DNA of 25,808 bases from CAZPMO01 sp964587515 (GTDB lineage Bacteria; Pseudomonadota; Alphaproteobacteria; MPNO01), in contig CAZPMO010000058.1 in NCBI GenBank assembly GCA_964587515.1, positions 1 to 25,808 on the forward strand, read 5' to 3'. The notes under the pieces are model-generated. The model was not told the DNA's origin. It saw only the letters and a list, made by a program, of their open reading frames with translations, and did no database searches. Below are positions 15,987-23,724 of the stretch, in pieces (position 1 is the first letter of the stretch; each line of letters opens with the position of its first letter). Position numbers and translations under genes: made by a program.

Positions 15987-18122
15987 CTACTTTTCCTGGA
16001 GGTCGGTGACGCCGGACCAGTCGTCGGGCGGTGGCGCTTCGGCGAACAGCCGCGCGCGTTCGACATAGAGCCGCGATGCCGGATCGGCGTCGGCCAGCGC
16101 CGCGAACATTTTTTCGGCCTCATTGAAACGCCGGGCACGATAGTGATCGAGCGCCTCGGCGAAGCGGGCGAGACGTTCCCTTGTCTCGGAAGACAGTTCA
16201 CCGGGCGGGGCGATGGGTTCGTACACCCGCTCCGGCGCGTCGCGCCCGACCACCCGGATCAGATCGAGCTCGCGGGAAACCATCGCGTCGCCGGCGAGTT
16301 CAATCGTCCGGTCGCCAACCAGGATCGGCGTGCCATAGACCTTGTTCGCGCCTTCCAGCCGTGATGCGAGATTCGCGGTATCGCCCATGATCGTATAGTT
16401 GAAGCGGCGGCCGGACCCGATATTGCCGACCAGCAGGTCGCCGCTGCAAATGCCGATACGCGTGCCGACGACCGGATTTCCCGGCAGGCCGAACGCGTTC
16501 TGCATCTCGCCCAACCGTTGCTGGCAGGCGAGCGCGGCCTGGACCGCATGCAGCGCATGGTCGGGATCGGCCAGCGGAGCGCCGAACACGCCGACCACCG
16601 CGTCACCGATATATTTGTCCACGAACCCGCCATGTTCCTCGATGGTATCGGTCATTACCGAGAGATATTTGTTGAGGAAAGTCACCAGCTCTTCGGGCGA
16701 CAGCCCTTCGGAGATCGACGTGAATCCGGCGATATCGGAAAAGAAGGCGCTGAGCTCGCGCGTCTCGCCGCCGAGCGCCGGCGGCGCGTGGCCCTCGACC
16801 AGCTTGTCGACCACGGTGGGCGGCAGATAGAGCGCGAACGAGCGTCGCAGATAGCGCTTATCCTTGTCGGCCACCGCGAAGCGGTATCCGATCAGCGCGA
16901 CAAAGGTCAGCAGCGCGGCGACCAGCGGGTGCAGCATGGGCAAAATGAGTCCGCCCTGCATGGCGGCGGTCGCGGCGCCCGCCCACAGGATGGCCGCGGC
17001 GGCGACGGCGATTCCCGCGACCAGCGGCGACAACAGCATCACCGCGGCGGCGGCCGCCGCGGCGATCGCCAGATCAACCAACGATCGCGAAATCGTACCG
17101 AGTTCCCGAAGGGCGTCGTGGCGCATCAGATCGTTGACGGCGGCGGCGTGGATATAGACGCCGGGAATGGTGTCGCGCGCGATATCGTGGCGATAGAGGC
17201 CCTTGGGAACCGGCACCACGCAACGCTCCGGAATCCCGACGCCTTCGGGGCCGGTGGCGAAACGCTTGGACGTCAGCCGGCGATCCTCGACATCGACCAC
17301 CACGCCGACCAGCACGACTTTCCCTCCGAAATGCTTGGCGAAGTAATCGGTCTTGCCCTTGTCGGCGCAGGCGACGAGGTCGGCCAGCGAATATGTCGGG
17401 ATGTTTCCGGACCCGCCTTCGAAATTCACCACCATTGTCCCGTCGCGGGATGCCGGCACGTCGTAACCGCCGAGAGTGACGCCGCCATCCGGACGCAAGC
17501 CAGGGCGCTGGCCGATGGCGCGCGCGGCAAGCTCGAGCGCTAGCGAGGTTTCGATACGTTCGCCCTTTTTCGCGTCGGTCCCCCGGAACAGCAACGACAT
17601 GCGCCGGATCACGCCGTCATCGTCCTCATAGGCATTGGCCGCGCGGATGTTCTTCTGGTGCCCGACCGCGAAGCTGTAGCCGGGGAACGGACTGATCGGC
17701 TTCGCCTGATGCTGGACTTTGGAAAGGACAATTTTGCCCTTACGGCTCGCCAGGCGCAGCGCGATCAGAAATTCCCGGTCGAAACCGCGCATATATCGCT
17801 CGACCGAGGTCGGATAAATCACGTCGAAGCCCATCACCTTCGCGCCGCCGTCGATCACGGCGGTTATCACGCTGGCGATCTGCTTTGTCCACATCACCTT
17901 GGGCAAGTCACGGAACGGCGGCCGGCGATAGGTTTCCTCGTCGATGGCGACGACCACGGTGGGTGATTGGGCCGGCGCGTGGCGCACACCCATGGTCGCG
18001 TGGCGCAAGGCGAACATCACGTCGAGCGATATGCCGCGGAGCCAGTCGAACGGCGGCAGCGCCACGAGGCCGGCGATCGCGATGACGGCGGTTCCCGCGG
18101 CGACGAGATTGCGCGGCGTCAT
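15987..18122 (-). CDS. CHASE2-domain class III adenylate/guanylate cyclase, membrane bound
   Basis: A 711-residue membrane cyclase. One N-terminal helix (about 5-25) precedes an extracytoplasmic CHASE2 sensor (about 30-345, with VVVAIDEETYRRPPF, GGAKVMGFDVIYP, TIPGVYIHAAAVNDL). Three closely spaced helices follow (about 347-413), then the cytoplasmic cyclase domain (about 450-625). Catalytic residues are present: Asp463 in FFSDIAGF, Lys503 and Asp507 in DKYIGDAVVG, Asp581 in TIMGDTANLASRLEG with Asn584 and Arg588. A TPR-like tail closes the protein. I chose the ATG at 18122; a TTG at 18149 would add nine residues and overlap the FecR-like gene by 14 bases, and neither has a clear ribosome site. 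It is the last gene of the caspase/FecR/cyclase group. CHASE2 senses an unknown extracellular signal. Confidence 0.92.
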   Translation of the reverse strand: MTPRNLVAAGTAVIAIAGLVALPPFDWLRGISLDVMFALRHATMGVRHAPAQSPTVVVAIDEETYRRPPFRDLPKVMWTKQIASVITAVIDGGAKVMGFDVIYPTSVERYMRGFDREFLIALRLASRKGKIVLSKVQHQAKPISPFPGYSFAVGHQKNIRAANAYEDDDGVIRRMSLLFRGTDAKKGERIETSLALELAARAIGQRPGLRPDGGVTLGGYDVPASRDGTMVVNFEGGSGNIPTYSLADLVACADKGKTDYFAKHFGGKVVLVGVVVDVEDRRLTSKRFATGPEGVGIPERCVVPVPKGLYRHDIARDTIPGVYIHAAAVNDLMRHDALRELGTISRSLVDLAIAAAAAAAVMLLSPLVAGIAVAAAAILWAGAATAAMQGGLILPMLHPLVAALLTFVALIGYRFAVADKDKRYLRRSFALYLPPTVVDKLVEGHAPPALGGETRELSAFFSDIAGFTSISEGLSPEELVTFLNKYLSVMTDTIEEHGGFVDKYIGDAVVGVFGAPLADPDHALHAVQAALACQQRLGEMQNAFGLPGNPVVGTRIGICSGDLLVGNIGSGRRFNYTIMGDTANLASRLEGANKVYGTPILVGDRTIELAGDAMVSRELDLIRVVGRDAPERVYEPIAPPGELSSETRERLARFAEALDHYRARRFNEAEKMFAALADADPASRLYVERARLFAEAPPPDDWSGVTDLQEK

Positions 18123-18135
18123 CGCGGCGAGCTGT

Positions 18136-18786
18136 TCAAAGCTGGACAAGCCGGCCGATGATCGGCCCCGCGCCGGATCGGGCGCGACGGTCTATCCGGA
18201 AGACCACGCTCTTGTCACCCGATTGCGCGCGGTAAATGCCGCCCGGTTTTAGCGATTTACCCTTGGCGGCGAGATCGACGAAGCCGTTCTCGGCGCCGAG
18301 CGCGATTTTTTCCGCGTCCCGGTCGAGGCGTTCGATCATCACCCTGGCCGCGCCTTTCGGAAGCTTGATCACCGGGCTCGCGCCATAGAGGATCACCGAC
18401 GGCTGCGGCGAAGTCGAAGCGCGCGGCGGGGCGCGCAGCACCATGACCGCGCTCTTGCCGGACTGGTTGGAACTCAGCTTGAGGCCGCCGCCATCGCATT
18501 CGACGCGCTCAAGATCGGCGGCGGCGCCGTTGAGCCGGCTTTTATCCGTGCCGATCGTCACCAACCCGCCGGTGATGGTCTCGCGCAGACAACTCGCGAG
18601 ATACCCGATCGTTATGGTCCCGGTGGACCCGAGATCGATCACGCGCCCCGGTTCGAGATAATCGAGAAAACGGACCCCCGCGCCCGCCGAGGAAATCTCC
18701 TCGACGATGGCCGCCGGATCCGCCGCGTCGGCCGGTGACGCGAAGACCACGACGAAAGCCACGAAGACAAAACGGATACGCGTCAT
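18136..18786 (-). CDS. FecR-like exported protein
   Basis: A 216-residue protein with a signal peptide (MTRIRFVFVAFVVVFASPADA). The mature part is beta-rich with the FecR-type pattern LEPGRVIDLGSTGTITIGYLASC then ETITGGLVTIGTDKSRL, and a proline-rich or linker region followed by a second beta-rich part (LPKGAARVMIERLD to VVFRIDRRA). FecR-like domains are frequently encoded beside CHASE2 proteins and may act on the same periplasmic side; the link is known from gene neighbourhoods and its mechanism is unclear. The ATG at 18786 follows the caspase gene by 25 bases, and would lie 14 bases after that gene's ancestral stop at 18801. An open frame continues upstream to 19125 but is only the shadow of the caspase gene. 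Confidence 0.75.
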   Translation of the reverse strand: MTRIRFVFVAFVVVFASPADAADPAAIVEEISSAGAGVRFLDYLEPGRVIDLGSTGTITIGYLASCLRETITGGLVTIGTDKSRLNGAAADLERVECDGGGLKLSSNQSGKSAVMVLRAPPRASTSPQPSVILYGASPVIKLPKGAARVMIERLDRDAEKIALGAENGFVDLAAKGKSLKPGGIYRAQSGDKSVVFRIDRRARSGAGPIIGRLVQL

Positions 18787-18800
18787 CTTCCGTTTCCCGT

Positions 18801-18844
18801 TCACCGCCGGATCAACAGAAACTCTCCACCGTCGTGGCCGGCGC
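18801..18844 (-). other. Out-of-frame remainder of the caspase C-terminus
   Basis: On the minus strand, 18842 to 18801 encodes AGHDGGEFLLIRR and a stop. Related caspase-family proteins usually end with AGH(D/E)GG(D/E)F(I/L)F, separated from the IKRP segment by about 16 residues. Here only two bases separate them, which fits a deletion of about 46 bases that also shifts the frame. Confidence 0.6.
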
Positions 18845-21148
18845 GGGGCGCTTGATACGGTTAAACAAAGCCTGTCCGTCCAGGACACCCTGGTTGTTGG
18901 CCAACGCTTTGATGAATGCGCTGGCGAACACGGAATGATTGCCATCGCCTCCGCTATCGACCACCGGTTCCAGGCCACCAGATACCAGCGCGACCCGTGA
19001 GCGCGTTTTCGCCATGCGCTTGAGGCATGCGCGACGCTCCATCGCGGTCCGGGGCGCTCTCGGTCCGGCGCGAACCAGTGTCCCGGAATAACAGGAATCG
19101 GCCACCACCATGACATGCTTCGCACGGATTGCCCGCAGCATCACGGTGATGGCCCCGGTCGAAATCCAATTCGTGGTCACGTCTTCTTCCGCATCGACCG
19201 GCAGCCAGTAACCCTCCTGACCGATATCGTCGAGCAACCCGTGCCCGGCATAATAGATCAGAAGATTGTCGTCGAATTTCAGCTTCGCGCGCAGTTTGCT
19301 GAACGCGCGCAGCACGGATCCGCGTGGCGCATCCAGCAGCAGCTTCACGGAAAACCCGTAGTCGCGTTCCAGAACCTTGGCTACCACACGCGCATCGTTG
19401 ACCGCCGTTTTCAGCTTGGTGATGTAGCGGTAATCATTGTTGCCGATCACCAGCGCGTGGTATTTGCCGAACCGTATATCGGCGTAAGGATCGGGCGGTA
19501 TAATTTTCCTCTGCGCCTCGAGTTTGGCGTTGCGTAGGGCGATCTCCGGGCTGAAGGAACGGATCCGAATGCGCGCGAGTTCGGCGAACCGGCCCTTGGG
19601 AAACTGCCGCAGATAGGCCTTGAAATCCTCGGGGTTGCGGCTGCCGCGGATCGAGTCCCAGAAGGCGAGTTCAAACGCGTCGCGGCGCACCTGCCTGGCC
19701 TGATCCGCGTCATCGGCCTTTTTTACGGCGCGCGGTGGCGTCACCGGCGGGGGCATCGGCGCTTTTGCGCCGGCCATGGCGCTGGACTTGGGATAGGTCA
19801 CATTCTTGAGCGCGTATCCGCTGTTCCCGGCGATATCCGGCCAGTGGCGCGTGAACTTGAGGATTAGCGACTCCTTGGGATCATACCACCAAGTCTGTTT
19901 GAATTCGGGCGTATAGGAGGCACCGTATCGGTTTTCGTACTCGCAATCGACAAGATATTCGGCAGCGATTTTGAATACCGCTCGCTTCTCGCCGCCCCAC
20001 GGCAGCGTCTCCGTGCCGCTGACGGCAAGGGAGACCGAGATGTGTCGACGGCCCGTCGAATCGGTCAACTCGAATGCCGCCTTGCGGCCGATTTTGAGCG
20101 GCCACAGGGCCTTCAATGCGGCCCGGCCTTCGCCACCGACGACGAGCGGCGGAAGCCTTTTCACGTTTATGCTGGTTGCGCGCGACCCCTGATCGGTACA
20201 GGTAATTTCGTCCAGCGTCCCGGCATAGCCGTCGCCAGGCGCGGTGCCGATGTGAACGAAGCGGGAGAAAAATTGCGCCCGCCGCGCGCCCTGGCTACAG
20301 AAATAGGCGTAACCCGAGACATCGCCGACGGTGCACCGCCAGTCGCCATAATCGAGAATCGTGCCGGTCGGCGGAACAGTGTAGGGCGCCGGTGGAAGCT
20401 CGGAAGCCGCCGCGCGTCGGGCGGGCGGTACCATTCGGGCAACCGACGCAATTTCGGATTCCGGATAAATCGCCTTCTTGAGTTCGTATCCGGTGGTCAA
20501 GCCGTGGTCCGGCCAATGGCGCCTGAACTTCAGGATCAACGCCTCCTTGGGATCGTACCACCAGGTCTGTTTGAATCTTGGGTCGTAGTTGTTCGCGGAA
20601 GAGCCAATCCCCAGGCAATCGACGCTATAATCGGCATCGATCCGGAATACCGGGCGTCGCGCGCCATTCCATGTCAAAAACTCCGCACCCCTGACCACCA
20701 GCGCGACCGAAACATGGCGCCGGCCCGAAGAATCAAGCAGGTCGAACTTCGCCTTTCGGCCGGTCTCCAGCGGCCACAGCTTTGTCAGCGTCTTGCGTGC
20801 CTCGGGAGAAAGGGTGAGTGGCGGAATTTCCTTCGGGTAACGATTGGAAATGCCGGCGCGGCCAGCCGGATCGGCGCATTCGACACCGGTGATCGTGGCG
20901 GCGTAGCCGTCGCGCGACCCAGCGCCAATATGGACGAAACGGGAGAAAAATCGCGCACCCCGACCGCCGTCGCTGCACGAATGGGCGAAATTCCCGACCT
21001 CACCGATCACGCATCGCCAGCCACCATAATCCAGTATGGTACCGGTGGGAGGAACGGTATATGAGGCCGGTGCAAGCGCGGGGGCCGCCATCGCGCGCCC
21101 GGAGAGAAGCGCCGCGACGACCAGTGAAAGGGCTCCAATTCTCCGCAT
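18812..21148 (-). CDS. Caspase-family (peptidase C14) protein with duplicated N-terminal module and disrupted C-terminus
   Basis: A 778-residue exported protein. A signal peptide (about 1-21, SGRAMAAPA) is followed by two tandem homologous modules, about 29-231 and 255-455, sharing YTVPPTGTILDYG, FFSRFVHIG, and FKQTWWYDPKE(A/S)LILKF. A linker with the caspase-associated pattern ELAFWDSIRGSRNPEDFKAY follows, then the p20-like caspase domain (about 560-765) with catalytic His636 in YYAGHG and Cys686 in DSCYSG, so protease activity is possible. After IKRP the sequence runs into APATTVESFC and stops, while AGHDGGEFLLIRR, the normal end of this family, lies in another frame at 18842-18801. The gene is therefore truncated or wrongly assembled at the 3' end. 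The start ATG is at 21148. Confidence 0.85.
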   Translation of the reverse strand: MRRIGALSLVVAALLSGRAMAAPALAPASYTVPPTGTILDYGGWRCVIGEVGNFAHSCSDGGRGARFFSRFVHIGAGSRDGYAATITGVECADPAGRAGISNRYPKEIPPLTLSPEARKTLTKLWPLETGRKAKFDLLDSSGRRHVSVALVVRGAEFLTWNGARRPVFRIDADYSVDCLGIGSSANNYDPRFKQTWWYDPKEALILKFRRHWPDHGLTTGYELKKAIYPESEIASVARMVPPARRAAASELPPAPYTVPPTGTILDYGDWRCTVGDVSGYAYFCSQGARRAQFFSRFVHIGTAPGDGYAGTLDEITCTDQGSRATSINVKRLPPLVVGGEGRAALKALWPLKIGRKAAFELTDSTGRRHISVSLAVSGTETLPWGGEKRAVFKIAAEYLVDCEYENRYGASYTPEFKQTWWYDPKESLILKFTRHWPDIAGNSGYALKNVTYPKSSAMAGAKAPMPPPVTPPRAVKKADDADQARQVRRDAFELAFWDSIRGSRNPEDFKAYLRQFPKGRFAELARIRIRSFSPEIALRNAKLEAQRKIIPPDPYADIRFGKYHALVIGNNDYRYITKLKTAVNDARVVAKVLERDYGFSVKLLLDAPRGSVLRAFSKLRAKLKFDDNLLIYYAGHGLLDDIGQEGYWLPVDAEEDVTTNWISTGAITVMLRAIRAKHVMVVADSCYSGTLVRAGPRAPRTAMERRACLKRMAKTRSRVALVSGGLEPVVDSGGDGNHSVFASAFIKALANNQGVLDGQALFNRIKRPAPATTVESFC
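19784..21064 (-). repeat. Internal tandem duplication within the caspase gene
   Basis: Two copies of a module of about 200 codons: copy 1 at about 21064-20456, copy 2 at about 20386-19784. They are separated by about 23 codons. Protein identity is highest in the conserved blocks named in the caspase entry; the rest is diverged, so the duplication is old. Conserved Cys residues near the start and in the middle (for example WRC, SCSDG and FCSQG) could form disulphides in the periplasm. Confidence 0.75.
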
Positions 21149-21222
21149 CCCGGGTTCCGATTTTTTCCGAGTAGATCAACAGTGTAACGCAACAACCTAC
21201 AGCACACATCGGGCATTTCGGC

Positions 21223-21238
21223 TGTGACGAGGATCACA
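21223..21238. promoter_or_regulatory. Perfect CRP/cAMP-receptor-type site
   Basis: TGTGA-CGAGGA-TCACA matches the CRP consensus half-sites exactly with the correct six-base spacer. It lies in the 171-base divergent gap: the centre is about 82 bases upstream of the caspase ATG and about 89 bases upstream of the thiamine-diphosphate enzyme ATG, so it could serve either or both. No core promoter is convincing on either side. Confidence 0.55.
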
Positions 21239-21319
21239 CTTTTTGTCCGCGACGCGCGAAATCATCCTTAACTGGCGGCCCCGTCTGCGCTAAGTAGCCG
21301 GGCAAGGGGAGAATAGGCG

Positions 21320-23014
21320 ATGAATCAGATCAACGGCGCGGAGGCGTTCATCCGCATGCTTCAGCTGCACGGGGTCGAGGTGATCTTCGGCCTGTGCGGC
21401 GATACCAGCTTGCCGCTTTACGATGCGCTGGCGCGGCTCGATCACTGTATCACCCATGTGCTGACGCGCGACGAGCGCTCGGCCGCCTACATGGCCGACG
21501 CCTATGCGCGGGTGACGGGAAAGGTCGGTGTCTGCGAGGGGCCGTCGGGCGGCGGCGCGACCTATATCCTGCCGGGCGTGGTCGAAGCCAATGAATCCTC
21601 GATCCCGGTGCTTGCCATCACCAGCGATATTTCCGTGTCGTCGCGCGGCCGATTCACGCTGACCGAGCTGGACCAGAAAAGCCTGTTCCGGCCACTGACC
21701 AAGTGGAACGCGGTGATCGACCGCGCCGACGATATCCCGCGCACGCTGCGATCGGCGTTCGGCGCGATGACCACGGGCACGCCCGGCGCGGCCCATATCG
21801 GGCTGCCCTTCGATGTCCAGCGCGCGCCGGTGGACGAAGACGACATCTGGGCCGACGCGACGCTGGGGAGCTACCCGTCGCGCCGGACCGGACCCGACCG
21901 CGCCGATGTCCGCAACGCCGCGGCGATCATACGGTCCGCCGCCGCGCCTTTGTTCGTCTGCGGCGGCGGGGTGGTGATCTCGGGCGCCGAGGCGGAACTG
22001 CGCGCGCTGGCCGAACGGTTGGGCGCGCCGGTCGCGACCACCATCAGCGGCCAGGGCAGCATTCCCGAATCACACCCGCTCGCGGTCGGCGTGGTCGGTA
22101 GCAACGGCGGCACACCCGAGACGCGCGCTGTGATCGACGCCGCCGACGCGGTGATCTTCGTCGGCTGCCGCGCCGGCTCCGTGACCACCGAGCGCTGGCG
22201 TCACCCGGTGCCGGGCGCCGCGCGCATCGTCCATATCGACACCGACGCGACCGTGATCGGCACCACCTACCGAACGGACGCGGCCATCGTCGGCGATGCG
22301 AAGCTTGCGCTGGGCGCGCTCGACGCAGAGCTCTCCGCCTCGCTGCGCCACGTGCCGGAGCGCGCCCTCGACGCCGGCTTCGTCGCCGCCCGGCGCGCCG
22401 AAAAATTCGACGTCTTCGGCACGCTGGCGGCCTCCGACGCGGCGCCGATCCGGCCCGAACGCATCGTCGCCGACCTGCAGACCGTGCTGCCCACCGACGC
22501 CATCGTGATCGCCGATCCAGGTACGCCGTGCCCCTATCTCTCGGCCTATTACACGTTCGAGCGCACCGGCCGGCATTTCCTGTCGAACCGCGCCCATGGG
22601 GCGCTCGGCTACGCGCTGCCCGCCGCCGTCGGCGCCTGGTACGGACGGCCCGACGCCACCGTGGTCGCGGTCATGGGCGACGGGTCGTTCGGCTTCTGCG
22701 CCGGCGAGCTGGAGACCGTGGTGCGGAACGGCGTGAACGCGACCTTCGTGGTGGTCTCCAATTCGAGCTATGGCTGGATCAAGGCCGGCCAAAAATCGGG
22801 CTTCGACGGACGCTACTTCTCGGTCGATTTCGATCGCACCGATCACGCCCGCATCGCCGAGGCCTACGGCTTGAAATCATGGTGCGTGGTCGACCCCGCC
22901 GAGCTGCGCCCGACGCTGGAAGCCGCGGTGACCCATGACGGCCCCACCCTGGTCGACGTGATCGCCCAGCCCCTGGAGGACGCGCGCGCGCCGGTCAGCG
23001 AATGGGTGGCGTGA
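21320..23014 (+). CDS. Thiamine-diphosphate-dependent enzyme of the acetolactate synthase family
   Basis: A 564-residue cytoplasmic enzyme. The pyrimidine-binding domain carries the catalytic Glu52 in TRDERSAAYMADAYARVTGKVGVCEGPSGGG, the central domain holds the CGGGVVISGAEAEL stretch, and the pyrophosphate-binding domain has GDGSF at 453-457 with Asn481 in the following VVVSNSSYGW, the GDG-X(25)-N metal/ThDP motif. The family includes acetolactate synthase, sulfoacetaldehyde acetyltransferase, oxalyl-CoA and benzoylformate decarboxylases; I cannot assign the substrate from residues read here. It is not paired with an IlvH regulatory subunit, arguing against housekeeping acetolactate synthase. 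AAGGGGAG lies eight bases before the ATG. The next gene starts within a few bases of its stop. Confidence 0.9.
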   Translation: MNQINGAEAFIRMLQLHGVEVIFGLCGDTSLPLYDALARLDHCITHVLTRDERSAAYMADAYARVTGKVGVCEGPSGGGATYILPGVVEANESSIPVLAITSDISVSSRGRFTLTELDQKSLFRPLTKWNAVIDRADDIPRTLRSAFGAMTTGTPGAAHIGLPFDVQRAPVDEDDIWADATLGSYPSRRTGPDRADVRNAAAIIRSAAAPLFVCGGGVVISGAEAELRALAERLGAPVATTISGQGSIPESHPLAVGVVGSNGGTPETRAVIDAADAVIFVGCRAGSVTTERWRHPVPGAARIVHIDTDATVIGTTYRTDAAIVGDAKLALGALDAELSASLRHVPERALDAGFVAARRAEKFDVFGTLAASDAAPIRPERIVADLQTVLPTDAIVIADPGTPCPYLSAYYTFERTGRHFLSNRAHGALGYALPAAVGAWYGRPDATVVAVMGDGSFGFCAGELETVVRNGVNATFVVVSNSSYGWIKAGQKSGFDGRYFSVDFDRTDHARIAEAYGLKSWCVVDPAELRPTLEAAVTHDGPTLVDVIAQPLEDARAPVSEWVA

Positions 23015-23019
23015 TCGGC

Positions 23020-23724
23020 ATGATCTCGGTGGTCATCCCGACGCTGAACGAGGGGACGCGTCTGACCGCGCTTTTGACCCAGCTCGCGGCCGAGCCGGAA
23101 CCGCACGAGATCATCGTCGTCGACGGCGGCAGCACCGACGGAACGGTCGCGGCGGCGCGCGCGACGGGCAACGCCCCCATCGCCTCGAAGCCCGGACGAG
23201 GCCGCCAGCTTGCGCGCGGCGCGACGGCGGCGAAGGGCGACATAATATTGTTCCTGCACGCCGACAGCCGGTTTCCCGTCGGCGGGCTCGGTCGTATCCG
23301 CGAGACGCTCGCCGGCGACGCTGCTGCGGTGGGCGGCAATTTCCGGCTGCTGTTCGACGGCGGAACCGGCTTCGACCGCTGGCTCGACGGGTTCTATGCC
23401 TGGATACGAGCGCGCGGCGTCTATTACGGCGATTCCGGCATCTTTGTGCGGCGCGCGGTCCATGACCGGATCGGCGGCATCCTCCCGATCGCGCTGATGG
23501 AGGATTGCGATTTCGCCCGCCGGCTGGAGCGCGCCGGCCGTACGGTGTGCATTGCCGATCCGCCGCTGGTGACGTCGTCACGGCGTTTCGCCGGCCGCCG
23601 GCCGGTCTCGATCGTAATCGGCTGGTTGCGCATCCATGCACTCTACGCACTGGGTGTGTCGCCCGAACGCCTGGCGCGCATTTATTATGGGCGCCCCGCG
23701 TCGTTCAGCGACCAATCGTACTGA
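23020..23724 (+). CDS. Family 2 glycosyltransferase (TIGR04283-like)
   Basis: A cytoplasmic 234-residue glycosyltransferase. It begins MISVVIPTLNEGTRL, followed by IIVVDGGSTDGTV (nucleotide-binding), KPGRGRQLARGA, LFLHADSRFP with a DXD-like metal site, GDSGIFVRR and LMEDCDFARRLER with the likely catalytic ED region, and a C-terminal LGVSPERLARIYYG. The pattern is that of the TIGR04283 group, sometimes near radical SAM/selenium genes; none is visible here. The start is taken at ATG 23020; an ATG at 23002 and a GTG at 23011 are in frame and overlap the upstream stop, so coupling with the previous gene is likely. Its 3' end overlaps the opposing DUF547 gene by 40 bases. The acceptor is unknown. 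Confidence 0.87.
   Translation: MISVVIPTLNEGTRLTALLTQLAAEPEPHEIIVVDGGSTDGTVAAARATGNAPIASKPGRGRQLARGATAAKGDIILFLHADSRFPVGGLGRIRETLAGDAAAVGGNFRLLFDGGTGFDRWLDGFYAWIRARGVYYGDSGIFVRRAVHDRIGGILPIALMEDCDFARRLERAGRTVCIADPPLVTSSRRFAGRRPVSIVIGWLRIHALYALGVSPERLARIYYGRPASFSDQSY

Noticed and set aside
16518..17543. 341-codon plus-strand frame opposite the CHASE2 cyclase
   Set aside because: Antisense shadow; the cyclase and CHASE2 motifs on the minus strand are unmistakable.
18787..19125. Upstream extension of the FecR-like frame
   Set aside because: The signal peptide begins at the ATG at 18786; the extension is the shadow of the caspase gene.
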